NCBI GenBank assembly: GCA_902533585.1
Contig: CACAMG010000003.1
Coordinates: 1-57,468 of the forward strand
DNA length: 57,468 bases
Source: an uncultured Pelagibacteraceae bacterium
GTDB taxonomy: Bacteria; Pseudomonadota; Alphaproteobacteria; Pelagibacterales; Pelagibacteraceae
Reading direction: 5' to 3'
Shown here: positions 1 through 10,889 of the stretch, piece by piece
Position numbering within the stretch: position 1 is the first letter of the stretch
Layout of the letters: each line of letters starts with the position of its first letter
Translations under genes and position numbers: made by a program
The notes under the pieces: generated by a model
Seen by the model: the letters and a program-made list of their open reading frames with translations, nothing else
The model's database searches: none
What the model was told of the DNA's origin: nothing

Positions 1-1144
1 TCAAGATATTCTAAAAAGGCTCCACCAGCGGTTGAAACAAATGTAAAAGAATCTATTTTTTCAAATTTATTTATTGCGGCAACAGTTTCTCCTCCACCAG
101 CCACAGAAAAAATTTTATCCTTTATTGTTTTTTCTGAAATTATTTTTACTATTTGTTTTGTTCCATTTTGAAAATTAGAGTTTTCAAAATATCCAGCTGG
201 ACCATTCCACAAAACTGTATTTGAATCATTAATAATTTTTTTATATGCGAGATTGTTTTTATTCCAATATCAAGTATCATTTCATTTTCATTTATTTCTT
301 TTATATCCTTATTTACCCCAATATCTTCAGGACTTTTTGAAACCACAACATCCATTGGACATATAATTTTACAATTATATTTGCGAGAATTATTTAATAT
401 TTCTTCTATTAAAGAGCTGCAATCATCTTCACATATCGATTTTCCTATATTTGACCCAGTATGTTTTAACATTGTGTTAGCCATCCCACCAACAATGATT
501 ATGTTGTTAAATTTTTTTATTAAATTATTAATAATTTTAATTTTTGTTGAAATCTTTGAGCCTCCAATAATCAAAGTAATTGGTTTTTTTATTTCGGAAG
601 TTATTTTTTTTAAAGCATTAATTTCCTCAATAATTTGTAAACCAAAATATGAAGGAATATATTTTGCAATACCTTCAATGGAGGCATGAGACCTATGAGA
701 GCAAGAAAAAGCGTCATTTATGTATATATCCCCAAAACTTGAAAGTTTTTTTGAAAATTCTTTATTATTTAGCTCCTCTCCTTCATAAAAACGAATATTT
801 TCCAACATCATTATAGAGCCATCTGAAATTTTATTTAATTCAGAAATAGAAATTTTATCTATTTTATTTTTGTTAAAAATAATTTGTTTATTTAATAAAG
901 AAGCTAGTTTTTCTGCAATCGGTTCCAAAGTCATTGTTTCAACAACTTTCCCTTTTGGTCTTCCTATGTGAGATAAAATTATGATTTTTGCCTGTTTTTC
1001 TATCAATAGTTTTATTGTTGGTATAATTTTTTTTATTCTTGAGGTTTCGGTTATTGTTTTATTGCTAATTGGAACATTCAAGTCAACTCTTAACAATACT
1101 TTTTTACCCTTAAGCAATAAATTTTGATTCAAAAGATTATTCAT
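1..1144 (-). CDS. pgk: Phosphoglycerate kinase, frameshifted and truncated by the window edge
   Basis: ORF 149..1144 starts MNNLLNQNLLLKGKKVLLRVDLNVPIS and has the SHIGRPKG motif. After DIGIKTI the PGK sequence continues in another frame (AYKKIINDSNTVLWNGPAGYFENSNFQNGTKQ...VAGGGETVAAINKF...STAGGAFLEYL) down to base 1. Confidence 0.93.
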
Positions 1145-1150
1145 TAAAAA

Positions 1151-2155
1151 TTAATTTTTATGAATATATTCAGCTAGATCGCACATTCTTGAAGCAAATC
1201 CCCATTCATTATCATACCAGGCTGAAACTTTGCCCATGTTATCTCCAATAACACTTGTTAAAGATAAATCTACTATTGCAGAATTAGGATTGTGGTTAAA
1301 ATCAATTGAAACAAGCTTTTCTTCTGTTGTTTCAAGCACATTTTTTAATTCTTTTTTTGAAGCTTTTTTAAAAGACTCGTTAATTTTTTTTACTGATAGT
1401 TTTCTTTTTGAATTAAAAACTAAATCTACCAATGAAACATTCGGAGTTGGTACTCTTATTGCCGAACCTTCAATCTTTCCTTTTAATTCAGGTATAATTT
1501 CACCAAGAGATTTTGAAGCACCTGTTGAAGTAGGTACCATTGATTGTCCAGCAGATCTTGCTCTTCTTAAATCTTTATGTGAATTATCTAACAATCTTTG
1601 ATCAGAGGTATATGAGTGAATTGTTGTCATAAAACCTTTTTCTATTTTAAATTCCTTATTTAATACATAGGCCACAGGTCCAAGACAATTTGTAGTACAA
1701 GAGGCTGCTGAAACAATTAAATCATTTTTGTTAATAGATTTATGATTTACTCCATAAACAATAGTTTTATCTGCGTTTTTACACGGCGCGGAAACAATAA
1801 CTTTTTTTGCTCCATTTTTTATATGAGCAATTAGCTTATCTTTTGAATTAAATTTTCCAGTACATTCTAAAACATAATCTACCCCAAAATTTTTCCATTC
1901 TATTTCATTCAAATTTGAATATTGTGAAAATGTAATTTTTTTACCATTTATATTTAAATAGTTTTTTCCGTGTTTGATTTCAGAATTAATTTTTCCATGA
2001 ATAGAGTCGTACTTTAATAATGAAGACATGACTTCCGAATTTGATCGACTATTAATATGTTTTATTTCTATTTTTTTATTATTATTTTCGATTAAGGATC
2101 TAATAACCATTCTTCCTATTCTTCCTAAACCATTAATTCCAATTTTTATTGTCAT
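1151..2155 (-). CDS. gap: Glyceraldehyde-3-phosphate dehydrogenase, type I
   Basis: INGLGRIGR N-terminus, SAASCTTNCLGP active site, WYDNEWGFASRM C-terminus. Confidence 0.97.
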   Translation of the reverse strand: MTIKIGINGLGRIGRMVIRSLIENNNKKIEIKHINSRSNSEVMSSLLKYDSIHGKINSEIKHGKNYLNINGKKITFSQYSNLNEIEWKNFGVDYVLECTGKFNSKDKLIAHIKNGAKKVIVSAPCKNADKTIVYGVNHKSINKNDLIVSAASCTTNCLGPVAYVLNKEFKIEKGFMTTIHSYTSDQRLLDNSHKDLRRARSAGQSMVPTSTGASKSLGEIIPELKGKIEGSAIRVPTPNVSLVDLVFNSKRKLSVKKINESFKKASKKELKNVLETTEEKLVSIDFNHNPNSAIVDLSLTSVIGDNMGKVSAWYDNEWGFASRMCDLAEYIHKN

Positions 2156-2156
2156 A

Positions 2157-4088
2157 TTATTTATCTAACATTGCTTTTATTTGTTTAACTATATAATCAC
2201 TGTATAGGTAAAAATATTCATAAATATCTTTTCCAGGTGCGCTTTTACCAAAATCATTAACTCCAAAGCTAATCCCATTTTCTCCTACATATTTTTTCCA
2301 TGGTTCTGTTAAGCCTGCTTCTATGGAAATTTTATCTTTAGTTTCATTCATTATTTCTTTTTTATATTCTTTTGATTGAATATTAAATATTTCTAATGAA
2401 GGCACTGATATAACTTTTGAGTAAATGTTTTGTGTGGCCAATTTATGACTAACTTCAATAGCTAAATTAACTTCCGATCCTGTTGCAAGAATGGTTAGTT
2501 CTATTTTTTTATTAGTTCTTAAAATTTCATATGCACCTAATGCACATTTATTTTCAGATTCATATTTTTTTCTTACTGGATTAATTTTTTGTCTAGATAG
2601 CGCAATAATGCTTGGTGAAGTAGAGCTTACTAAAGCAAGTTCCCAGCATTCAAAAGTTTCTATTGTATCTGCTGGTCTAAATACATTTAAATTTGGCACT
2701 GATCTTAAATTTGAAAGTTGTTCTATCGGTTGATGAGTTGGCCCATCTTCACCTAGTCCAATCGAGTCATGCGTCATAACATAAATTACCCTTTGATTCA
2801 TTAGAGCAGATAATCTTATAGACGGTTTACAATAATCACTAAAAATAAGAAAAGTTCCACCGTATGGAATTAAGTTGCTGTGCAATGCAATTCCATTCAT
2901 AATTCCACTCATCGCATGTTCTCTAACACCATAGTGAATATAATTACCTTCAAAATTTCCAGGTTTAATTATTTTATGACTATCAGTTTTTGTATTATTT
3001 GATCCAGCAAGGTCTGCAGATCCTCCAATAAGCTCAGGTATTTTTTTTGTCAATGAGTTTAATATTTTATGCGAAGACTTTCTTGTTGCCATCGCTTCCA
3101 TTGATTTTAGGTAAATATGTTTTTCTTGTTTAATGATTTTAGAAACTACCTTTGAAACATTTTTTTTAATTTTCTTATTTTCTGATTTTTGTGATGCTTT
3201 TTTCCCAATTTTTTTCCATTCGTCCATTATCTTTTTTGGGATTTCAAAAGGTTTATAGTTCCATTTTAGTTTTTTTCTTACCAAAGAAACTTCGTCTTTT
3301 CCTAACGGGCTTCCGTGGACAGAAGCTTTTCCTGATTTATTTGGAGATCCATAACCAATAGTTGTTTTGCAAGAAATTGCCGAAGGAATTTTTGATTTTT
3401 GTGCTTTTTTTAAAGCATTATAAATTTGTTTTTCATTATGACCATCTATTTCAATATAATTCCATCCATAACTATTAAATCTTTTTTTAAAATTGTCAGA
3501 CACAGCAAGACTAGTTGGTCCGTCAATTGAAATTGAGTTGTTATCAAATAATAAAATTAAGTTTTTTAATTTTAAGTGGCCTGCCAAACTTAAAGATTCG
3601 TGACTTATTCCTTCCATTAAGCATCCATCACCAGCCAAAACATATGTTTTGTGATTTATAATTTTTTTACCTAATTTTTTTTTTAAAATCTCTTCTGCAA
3701 TAGCAAAACCAACTGCATTTGATATACCTTGACCAAGGGGGCCGGTAGTTGTTTCTATTCCAGAATTAGGATGATATTCTGGATGGCCAGCACATATAGA
3801 GTTTAATTGTCTAAAATTTTTAATATCTTTTAAAGAAATACTTTTATAGCCAGTTAAATATAGCAAAGAATATAAAAGCATAGATCCATGACCTGCAGAT
3901 AAAACGAATCTATCTCTATTAATCCAACCAGGATTTTTAGGATTAAACTTAAGGTAGTATTTATAGAGTATCGTAGCTACATCTGCCATTCCCATAGGCA
4001 TTCCAGGATGTCCAGAGTTGGCTTTTTCAACTGCATCAATTGATAAAAATCGAATTGCGTTTGCAAGATCTCTATTTTGTTTATTCAA
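2157..4088 (-). CDS. tkt: Transketolase
   Basis: 643 aa; SGHPGMPMG, GDGCLMEGISHE (TPP motif), HDSIGLGEDGPTHQPIE. Confidence 0.97.
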   Translation of the reverse strand: MNKQNRDLANAIRFLSIDAVEKANSGHPGMPMGMADVATILYKYYLKFNPKNPGWINRDRFVLSAGHGSMLLYSLLYLTGYKSISLKDIKNFRQLNSICAGHPEYHPNSGIETTTGPLGQGISNAVGFAIAEEILKKKLGKKIINHKTYVLAGDGCLMEGISHESLSLAGHLKLKNLILLFDNNSISIDGPTSLAVSDNFKKRFNSYGWNYIEIDGHNEKQIYNALKKAQKSKIPSAISCKTTIGYGSPNKSGKASVHGSPLGKDEVSLVRKKLKWNYKPFEIPKKIMDEWKKIGKKASQKSENKKIKKNVSKVVSKIIKQEKHIYLKSMEAMATRKSSHKILNSLTKKIPELIGGSADLAGSNNTKTDSHKIIKPGNFEGNYIHYGVREHAMSGIMNGIALHSNLIPYGGTFLIFSDYCKPSIRLSALMNQRVIYVMTHDSIGLGEDGPTHQPIEQLSNLRSVPNLNVFRPADTIETFECWELALVSSTSPSIIALSRQKINPVRKKYESENKCALGAYEILRTNKKIELTILATGSEVNLAIEVSHKLATQNIYSKVISVPSLEIFNIQSKEYKKEIMNETKDKISIEAGLTEPWKKYVGENGISFGVNDFGKSAPGKDIYEYFYLYSDYIVKQIKAMLDK

Positions 4089-4142
4089 ATGTTATCCTAT
4101 CTAGACTAAGAAGACTCAATTTAATAATATATTTATATATAT

Positions 4143-4466
4143 ATGAATTCAATTTTTGAAAAAGAAAAAAAACTTAATGAAGCAATAAATAAACTCAATA
4201 GTTTAGATTTTAATAACCCCATTATGTCAGAAAAAATTGATAATTTGAAAGAACAAAAAAATCAATTAGAAATTGAAAAAAAAGATTTAGAAGACAAGTA
4301 TTTTATTTTAAAGGATGAATATGAGAAGCTTAAAATAAAGATTTCAGTTTTAAACGATAAAAAAACCAATGAACAAAAGAAAGAAATGGAATTTTCAGAA
4401 AAAATAGATGAATTAAATCAAGAAACTGATTCACTCCTGGAAGAAATTGATAAATGGCAAATGTAA
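4143..4466 (+). CDS. Small coiled-coil protein of unknown function upstream of zapA
   Basis: 107 aa Lys/Glu-rich heptad-like sequence; overlaps the zapA start; divergent from tkt. Confidence 0.7.
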   Translation: MNSIFEKEKKLNEAINKLNSLDFNNPIMSEKIDNLKEQKNQLEIEKKDLEDKYFILKDEYEKLKIKISVLNDKKTNEQKKEMEFSEKIDELNQETDSLLEEIDKWQM

Positions 4467-4900
4467 ATATAAAATTTAATGGTAAAGAGTTCCTTCTTTC
4501 TTGCGAAAATGGCCAAGAGGAACATTTAAAAGAACTTTCAATTTATTTAAATGAAAAATTTAATAATTTGAAATCATCATTAGGTAATATAGGCGAAAAT
4601 AAACTTTTACTTATAACCTCAATTACAATTATGGATGAGTATTTTGAAACTAAAAAAAAAATTGATCAAAAAAAGGAAGAATTAACAAAATTAACAGAAA
4701 AATTTAAAGAACTTAAATCTTTAGTCTATGAATATAAAGATAATAAAGAGTCAGAGATCAATATGTTAAATGAACAACAAAATCATTTAAAAAATGAGAT
4801 AGACCAAAACAGAGAAGATTATGAAAAAATTATTGATAATGTCACTGATAAAATTGAGAATTTTGTTAAAGAAGCAAGCTCTAATAATCCTATCCAGTAA
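4454..4900 (+). CDS. zapA: Cell division protein ZapA
   Basis: N-terminal ANVNIKFNGKEFLLSCENGQEEHLKELS and coiled-coil C-terminus; directly upstream of 5-formyl-THF cyclo-ligase. Confidence 0.8.
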   Translation: MANVNIKFNGKEFLLSCENGQEEHLKELSIYLNEKFNNLKSSLGNIGENKLLLITSITIMDEYFETKKKIDQKKEELTKLTEKFKELKSLVYEYKDNKESEINMLNEQQNHLKNEIDQNREDYEKIIDNVTDKIENFVKEASSNNPIQ

Positions 4901-4905
4901 AACTT

Positions 4906-5451
4906 GTGAATAAATTCAAGATAAGAAGAAAAATTCTTAATTTAAGAAAGCATAAATTAAATAAAAATACGAGAATTAATATTTATAAATTTTTCAATTT
5001 TCTTAAAAAAAAAAAATTAACCGGTATATCTGTAGGAGGATATTATCCTGTAAATTACGAGATAGATGATTTAGAAATTTTAAAAAAATTTGAGGAAAAA
5101 AATTATAAAATTTCTCTGCCAGTCATTAAGAATAATAATGAAATGGACTTTTATGCTTGGTCTTCTAACAATATATTAAAAATCAATAAATATGGAATTC
5201 CAGAACCTGAAGAAAATAAAATTATTTATCCTGATATTTTATTGGTACCAATAGTTGCATTTGATAACAATCTTTACAGAATTGGTTATGGAGGAGGATA
5301 TTATGACAGATATATTCAAAAATTAATAAAAAAAAAGAAATTTTTGTCAATTGGATTGGCCGCATCGTTTCAAAAAATTAAAAAGATTCCACATAACAAA
5401 TATGATAAGAGATTAGATGTAATTTTTACTGAAAAGCATATTTTAATATGA
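4906..5451 (+). CDS. 5-formyltetrahydrofolate cyclo-ligase
   Basis: RIGYGGGYYDRYI motif and ILLVPIVAFD; YgfA/FthC family. Confidence 0.9.
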   Translation: MNKFKIRRKILNLRKHKLNKNTRINIYKFFNFLKKKKLTGISVGGYYPVNYEIDDLEILKKFEEKNYKISLPVIKNNNEMDFYAWSSNNILKINKYGIPEPEENKIIYPDILLVPIVAFDNNLYRIGYGGGYYDRYIQKLIKKKKFLSIGLAASFQKIKKIPHNKYDKRLDVIFTEKHILI

Positions 5452-6254
5452 ATCTTTTTTTTTTAGGAGATGTGGTTGGTAAATCTGGATGTGATGCCAT
5501 TAAAAAAAATTTATCAAATATAATATCTGATAATGGAATAGATTTTGTAATTGTTAATGGTGAGAATGCAGCAGATCAAGGCGTTGGAATTACTGAAAAA
5601 ATTGCAAATGAATTATTTGAGTCCGGAGTAAATGTTATTACTACAGGAAATCATGTTTGGGATCAAAAAGAAACACTAGATCATATAGAAAAAGAAAAAA
5701 GACTTTTGAGACCAAATAATCTTATAGTTGGTTCCCCGGGAAAAGGTTTTGAAATATATGACACAAAAATGGGATTAAAAATTGGAGTATTAAACCTAAT
5801 GGGGAACATTTTTATGAAAAAATGTGATGATGTTTTTGAATCTTCTTCCAACTTTTTAAAAAAAAATAAATTAGGAAAAGATTATGATTTTTTAATTGTT
5901 GATTTTCATGGAGAAATAACTAGCGAAAAAATGGCAATTGGACATTATTTCGATGGTAAAGCGACTCTTGTAGTTGGAACACATACCCATGTCCCAACTA
6001 ATGATGGTAGAATTTTAGAAATGGGAACCGCTTACCAAACGGATGCTGGAATGTGTGGAGATTATAATTCAGTCATAGGAATGAACAAAGAAAACTCTAT
6101 AAACAGATTTACAAAAAAAAATTCGGTTAAGCATTTCCCTGCAGTGGGCGAAGCAAGCTTGTGTGGAGTTATAGTTGAAGCAAACAATAAAACTGGTTTA
6201 GCAGAAAATATTCAACACTTTATTCACGGTGGAAAATTACAAAACACTCATTAG
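5448..6254 (+). CDS. YmdB-family metallophosphoesterase (TIGR00282-like)
   Basis: NLFFLGDVVGKSG, VNGENAADQGVGI, TTGNHVWDQKE, VVGTHTHVPTNDGRIL, TDAGMCGDYNSVIGM. Confidence 0.93.
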   Translation: MNLFFLGDVVGKSGCDAIKKNLSNIISDNGIDFVIVNGENAADQGVGITEKIANELFESGVNVITTGNHVWDQKETLDHIEKEKRLLRPNNLIVGSPGKGFEIYDTKMGLKIGVLNLMGNIFMKKCDDVFESSSNFLKKNKLGKDYDFLIVDFHGEITSEKMAIGHYFDGKATLVVGTHTHVPTNDGRILEMGTAYQTDAGMCGDYNSVIGMNKENSINRFTKKNSVKHFPAVGEASLCGVIVEANNKTGLAENIQHFIHGGKLQNTH

Positions 6255-6264
6255 AATATAAAAT

Positions 6265-6987
6265 ATGGCAGGTCACTCTCATTGGGCAGGTATAAAACAC
6301 AAAAAAGGTAAAGCAGATAAACAAAAATCTAAAATATTTTCCAAGCTATCCAGAGAAATTACTGTTGCTGCAAAATTAGGAGATAAAAGTCCAGACATGA
6401 ATGCAAGATTAAGGTCAGCTATTCAGTCAGCCAGGTCTGCAAATATGCCAAAAGAAAATATAAAAAGAGCTATAGAAAAATCTCAGATTAATGCAGATTC
6501 CAATTTTGAGAGCATGAGGTATGAAGGATTTGGACCAAATAAAATAGCAGTTATAGTAGAAACTTTAACTGATAATAAAAATAGAACAGCTTCTAGCATT
6601 AGAACAATATTTCAAAAATGTGGTGGAAGTCTTGGAACACTTGGTTCTGCAGCACACAATTTTCAACAAGTAGGAGTTATTAAAATTGATAAATCAGAAA
6701 TTGATTATGAAAAGGTATTTGAACTTGCAATAGAATCAGGTGCAAACGAATGTTTATCAAATATTGATTATCACGAGATTCACTGCGATAAAGGTGAAAT
6801 ATACAATGTAAAAAAAAATCTTGAAAAAAAAATTAACAACTTTATTTCAACCGAAATTGAATGGATGTCAATTAATAATGTAGAAATTGCAAAAGATCAG
6901 AAAGAAAACATTGTAGATTTTTTAGAAATCCTAGAGGATAATGAGGATGTTCAAAGTATTTATACAAATTTTAAATTTAATGAATAA
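6265..6987 (+). CDS. YebC/PmpR-family protein
   Basis: MAGHSHWAGIKHKKGKADKQKSKIFSKLSREITVAAK is the YebC signature. Confidence 0.96.
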   Translation: MAGHSHWAGIKHKKGKADKQKSKIFSKLSREITVAAKLGDKSPDMNARLRSAIQSARSANMPKENIKRAIEKSQINADSNFESMRYEGFGPNKIAVIVETLTDNKNRTASSIRTIFQKCGGSLGTLGSAAHNFQQVGVIKIDKSEIDYEKVFELAIESGANECLSNIDYHEIHCDKGEIYNVKKNLEKKINNFISTEIEWMSINNVEIAKDQKENIVDFLEILEDNEDVQSIYTNFKFNE

Positions 6988-6990
6988 AAT

Positions 6991-7485
6991 ATGTTGATTA
7001 TAGGTATAGATCCTGGAATTTCAGGCGCTATTTGTTTCTTTGAAAATGGAGAAGTCAAAGATGTTATTGAAATGCCCAGTATGGCAGATGGTAAAAAAAA
7101 TAAAAGACAAGTCAACGGATCTCAAATTTACAATGAAATATTTCTAAGAATTAAAGATCTTCCAAAAAAGAACATATTTGTTGTTGTAGAACAAGTATCT
7201 GCAATGCCTGGACAAGGAGTAACTAGCATGTTTAATTTTGGGCAATCTTTTGGCATCATAAAAGGAGTGTGTTCAGCCATGCAACTATCAATGTATTTTG
7301 TTAGACCAGCAAAATGGAAAAAATATTTTAATTTAATTAAAACAGAAAAAGATGCTAGCCGAACCAAAGCTATTGAAATTTTTCCCTATATTTCTCAAAA
7401 ATTATCAAGAAAAAAAGATTCAAATAAAGCTGACGCTATATTAATCGCTAGTTTTTTTAATAATACATATAAATTAGAAGAATAA
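6991..7485 (+). CDS. RuvC-like Holliday junction endonuclease (RNase H fold)
   Basis: IIGIDPGISGAI, VVVEQVSAMPGQGVTSMFNFGQSFGIIKG, KADAILIASF fit RuvC-type catalytic acids; sits at the usual ruvC position after yebC. Confidence 0.8.
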   Translation: MLIIGIDPGISGAICFFENGEVKDVIEMPSMADGKKNKRQVNGSQIYNEIFLRIKDLPKKNIFVVVEQVSAMPGQGVTSMFNFGQSFGIIKGVCSAMQLSMYFVRPAKWKKYFNLIKTEKDASRTKAIEIFPYISQKLSRKKDSNKADAILIASFFNNTYKLEE

Positions 7486-7536
7486 TCTTATTCATTAAGA
7501 CAAATTGATGACACATTTTAGTGTGAAATCATACAA

Positions 7537-8211
7537 ATGGACGCTGAAATCACAACTCAAGCCGTAGGGATGGCAAGCAATACTGATTTTTCAATTATAC
7601 AATTGTTTTTAAGAGCCGACATAATAGTCAAATCAGTAATAATAATTTTAATTGTGAGCTCAATTTATTCATGGGCAATTATCTATGATAAATATAAATT
7701 ATTTAAAAAAATAAATAAAAGTTCTGAAGAATTTGAGGAAAAGTTTTGGAAATCAAAATCTGCGGAGTCATTTTATAATAATTTACCCGCAAATTTAGAT
7801 GACCCCATGGCCAAAGTATTTAAAGGATCGATGCAAACAGTTATGAAATCACGTTCAAAATCTAATTTACAGGAAAGACTAACAAGTATTTTAGAAGTTC
7901 AAATTGAACAACAAATAAATAATATAGAAAAAAATTATACTTTCCTAGCAACTGTTGGATCTACAGCTCCTTTTATTGGATTGTTTGGCACTGTATGGGG
8001 AATAATGAATTCTTTCCAATCTATTGCAATATCTAGAAACACAAGTTTAGCAATTGTTGCACCAGGAATTGCCGAAGCTCTTTTTGCTACTGCTCTCGGT
8101 TTGTTGGCTGCAATACCTGCGGTAGTTGCATATAATAAGTTTAGCAGTGACTCAAAAAAATATTTACAAAGATTAGAAAACTTTTCTAAAAGATTTATAT
8201 CAATAATTTAA
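7537..8211 (+). CDS. tolQ: Tol-Pal system proton channel subunit TolQ
   Basis: TVGSTAPFIGLFGTVWGIMNSF, APGIAEALFATALGLLAAIPAVVAYN. Confidence 0.96.
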   Translation: MDAEITTQAVGMASNTDFSIIQLFLRADIIVKSVIIILIVSSIYSWAIIYDKYKLFKKINKSSEEFEEKFWKSKSAESFYNNLPANLDDPMAKVFKGSMQTVMKSRSKSNLQERLTSILEVQIEQQINNIEKNYTFLATVGSTAPFIGLFGTVWGIMNSFQSIAISRNTSLAIVAPGIAEALFATALGLLAAIPAVVAYNKFSSDSKKYLQRLENFSKRFISII

Positions 8212-8212
8212 A

Positions 8213-8629
8213 ATGGCATTTAAATTAAAACGTTCATCCAGAGAGCCAATGAGCGAAATAAATGTTACTCCATTTGTAGATGTAATGTTGGTTTTATTAA
8301 TAATATTTATGGTTACGGCTCCATTATTAACTGTTGGAGTTCAGGTAGATTTACCCCAAAGTTCTGCAGATTCACTTCCAGAAGAACAAGAACCTCTTAC
8401 ATTAACTATAAATGCAAAAGGCGAAGTCTTTGTTCAAGAGTCCAAAGTGGAATATGAAAAAATAACTGCTAAAATTTTAGCTGTAACTAAAAACAGAACT
8501 GATACTAGAATTTATGTAAGAGGAGATAAAGCTATAAATTATGGCAGAGTTCTTGAAATAATGGGTATGTTATCAGGATCAGGATTTACAAAGGTAGCAT
8601 TAATTTCAGAGCCATATAAAGAAAGATAG
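8213..8629 (+). CDS. tolR: Tol-Pal system protein TolR (ExbD family)
   Basis: MSEINVTPFVDVMLVLLIIFMVTAPLL. Confidence 0.96.
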   Translation: MAFKLKRSSREPMSEINVTPFVDVMLVLLIIFMVTAPLLTVGVQVDLPQSSADSLPEEQEPLTLTINAKGEVFVQESKVEYEKITAKILAVTKNRTDTRIYVRGDKAINYGRVLEIMGMLSGSGFTKVALISEPYKER

Positions 8630-8632
8630 TTA

Positions 8633-9442
8633 ATGTATAAAAGCGTTATAATCTCTTCAGGATTTCATATTGCGATTATTTTTTTGGCTGCACTAAGTCT
8701 TCCATTTATTTCAAAAAAACCTATAGAACTTCCTCCATTAATATCTATTGAGTTAATACAAATTACTGATGAAACAAATATTCCTTATGCCCCAAAAGCA
8801 AAAAAAATAATAGAAAAAGTTAAGAAAGAAAAAGAAAAACTGTTATCTGAACAAGCCCCACCAAAGAAAATTAAAAAAGTGAAGCCAGACGCAATACCAT
8901 TGCCAGATAAAAAAGTTGAAAAAATAAAAAAAATCAAAGAAAAAAAACAAAATCCAGAGAAAATAGATAGTGAAGTAAAACAAGTTTCAGAGTTTGAGAA
9001 AAAAGAAATGTTTGATACCAACGCTATTGCTGCACTTATTGACAAATCAAAGGAAACAATGGCTGAAACAACAAAAAAAACTAATAAAATTTCACAATCC
9101 GAAGATAAAACAATGAATTTTTCTAGTTTAACATTATCAGAAGAAGATGCGCTTAAAGCTCAAATATTTGGTTGCTGGAGCATCCCATTGGGTTTACCCT
9201 ATAATGAAAATTTATTAGTTAGAATTAAATTGAAATTAAAACCAGATGGCACTGTTGTGAAATCAGAAATACTGGATCACGCAAGAATGAACAAACCCGG
9301 TCAAGGATTTTATAAAGTTTTAGCGGAAAGCGCTCTAAGAGCAATCAAATTATGTCAGCCTTTAAGAGTTCCAACCACTGGCTATGAAAGATGGAAAGAT
9401 TTACAATTAAATTTTGATGCAAGAGAGATGTTAGAAGGATGA
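8633..9442 (+). CDS. tolA: TolA-like energy transducer
   Basis: Single N-terminal TM, Lys/Pro/Glu-rich linker, C-terminal TonB/TolA-like domain; between tolR and tolB. Confidence 0.9.
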   Translation: MYKSVIISSGFHIAIIFLAALSLPFISKKPIELPPLISIELIQITDETNIPYAPKAKKIIEKVKKEKEKLLSEQAPPKKIKKVKPDAIPLPDKKVEKIKKIKEKKQNPEKIDSEVKQVSEFEKKEMFDTNAIAALIDKSKETMAETTKKTNKISQSEDKTMNFSSLTLSEEDALKAQIFGCWSIPLGLPYNENLLVRIKLKLKPDGTVVKSEILDHARMNKPGQGFYKVLAESALRAIKLCQPLRVPTTGYERWKDLQLNFDAREMLEG

Positions 9443-10788
9443 TGAGAAATACTAAGATTATTATATTTTTGTTTTTATTGTTTTATCCATTTAAATCATT
9501 TTCATTAGTCGAAGTTGATATTACAAGAGGAAATTTAAATCCACTGCCTATTGCGGTCTCTCCACTTTTTTCGAACCCAGAATCAGAATCTCAATTAGAA
9601 AATATTTTAAAAATAAAAAATTTAGGTCAAGAAATTTCAGTTGTTGTTGAAAATAATTTAAAAAAAACTGGTTTATTCAATCCTTTAAGTAAAGATGCTT
9701 TTTTGCAAAAACCTGATGTAGCGCACTTCAAGCCAAGATTTGAAGACTGGGCGCTAATAAAATCACAAGCATTAATTACAGGAAAAGTTTCATTAATTGA
9801 TGAAAAATTAAGAGTTGAATTTAGATTATGGGACGTGCTTGCCGGTAGAGAAATGCTAGCACTTGCTTTTACTACAGTTCCAAAGAATTGGAGGAGAGTA
9901 GGGCATATTATAACTGACAAAGTATATGAAAGACTCACAGGAGAAAAAGGTTATTTTGATACAAGAATAATTTATGTTTCAGAAGAAGGACCTAAAACAA
10001 AAAGAATTAAAAAATTGGCAATTATGGATCAAGATGGTTTTAATACTAAATATCTAACTTTAGGAAATGAATTAGTTCTTACGCCTAGATTTAATCCAAC
10101 AAATCAAATGGTAACCTATTTATCTTATTTTAAAAATTTGCCCAGAGTTTATCTTTTAGATATAGAGACTGGAATTCAAGAAGTTGTTGGTGATTTTCCA
10201 GGCATGACATTTGCACCAAGATTTTCGCCAAATGGAAAAAAAATTATAATGAGTTTTGCAAAAGACGGAAACTCTGACATTTATACAATGGATCTTGAAA
10301 ATAGAATAGTTGAACGAATAACCAACCATCCTTCAATAGACACATCACCATCTTATTCACCTGACGGACAATATATAACTTTTAATTCAGATAGAAGTGG
10401 ATACCAACAAATATATATTATGAAAAACGATGGAACTAAAGTTAAAAGAATTTCTTTTGGCAATGGTTTATATGGAACGCCAGTATGGTCTCCAAGAGGT
10501 GATTTGATCGCATTTACAAAATTACATAAAGGAAAGTTTTATATTGGAGTTATGAGAACTGATGGAAAAGGAGAAAGATTGTTAACTGAAAATTATTATC
10601 AAGAAGCACCATCCTGGTCACCCAATGGAAGAGTTTTAGTTTTTTATAGAGAAACCAAGAGCAATGACAAAGGAGAAGGTTTTTCAGCAAAGCTTTGGTC
10701 AATCGATTTAACAGGATACAACGAAAGGCTTGTAGAGACAGAAACTGATGGATCCGACCCATCTTGGTCCTCTTTATTGAGCAATTAA
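9439..10788 (+). CDS. tolB: Tol-Pal system beta-propeller protein TolB
   Basis: Signal peptide and repeated WD40-like motifs ([45 protein letters not shown]). Confidence 0.96.
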   Translation: MMRNTKIIIFLFLLFYPFKSFSLVEVDITRGNLNPLPIAVSPLFSNPESESQLENILKIKNLGQEISVVVENNLKKTGLFNPLSKDAFLQKPDVAHFKPRFEDWALIKSQALITGKVSLIDEKLRVEFRLWDVLAGREMLALAFTTVPKNWRRVGHIITDKVYERLTGEKGYFDTRIIYVSEEGPKTKRIKKLAIMDQDGFNTKYLTLGNELVLTPRFNPTNQMVTYLSYFKNLPRVYLLDIETGIQEVVGDFPGMTFAPRFSPNGKKIIMSFAKDGNSDIYTMDLENRIVERITNHPSIDTSPSYSPDGQYITFNSDRSGYQQIYIMKNDGTKVKRISFGNGLYGTPVWSPRGDLIAFTKLHKGKFYIGVMRTDGKGERLLTENYYQEAPSWSPNGRVLVFYRETKSNDKGEGFSAKLWSIDLTGYNERLVETETDGSDPSWSSLLSN

Positions 10789-10889
10789 CCTACAAATTAA
10801 CAAAATTTTTTTAAATAATGTTGATTTTTTGACTTGAAAGATTTATCTAGTTGTGAAAAAGTTCAATAAAAAGATTTTAAGGAGCGGCA

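Noticed and set aside
4890-4910. Possible 6S RNA (ssrS) between zapA and the 5-formyl-THF cyclo-ligase gene, its usual site in many proteobacteria
   Set aside because: Only 5 nt separate the two genes, so 6S RNA is not located here.
7486-7536. Hairpin-like ACACATTTTAGTGT in the spacer before tolQ
   Set aside because: The four-base stem is short, lacks a T tract and could easily arise by chance in AT-rich DNA.
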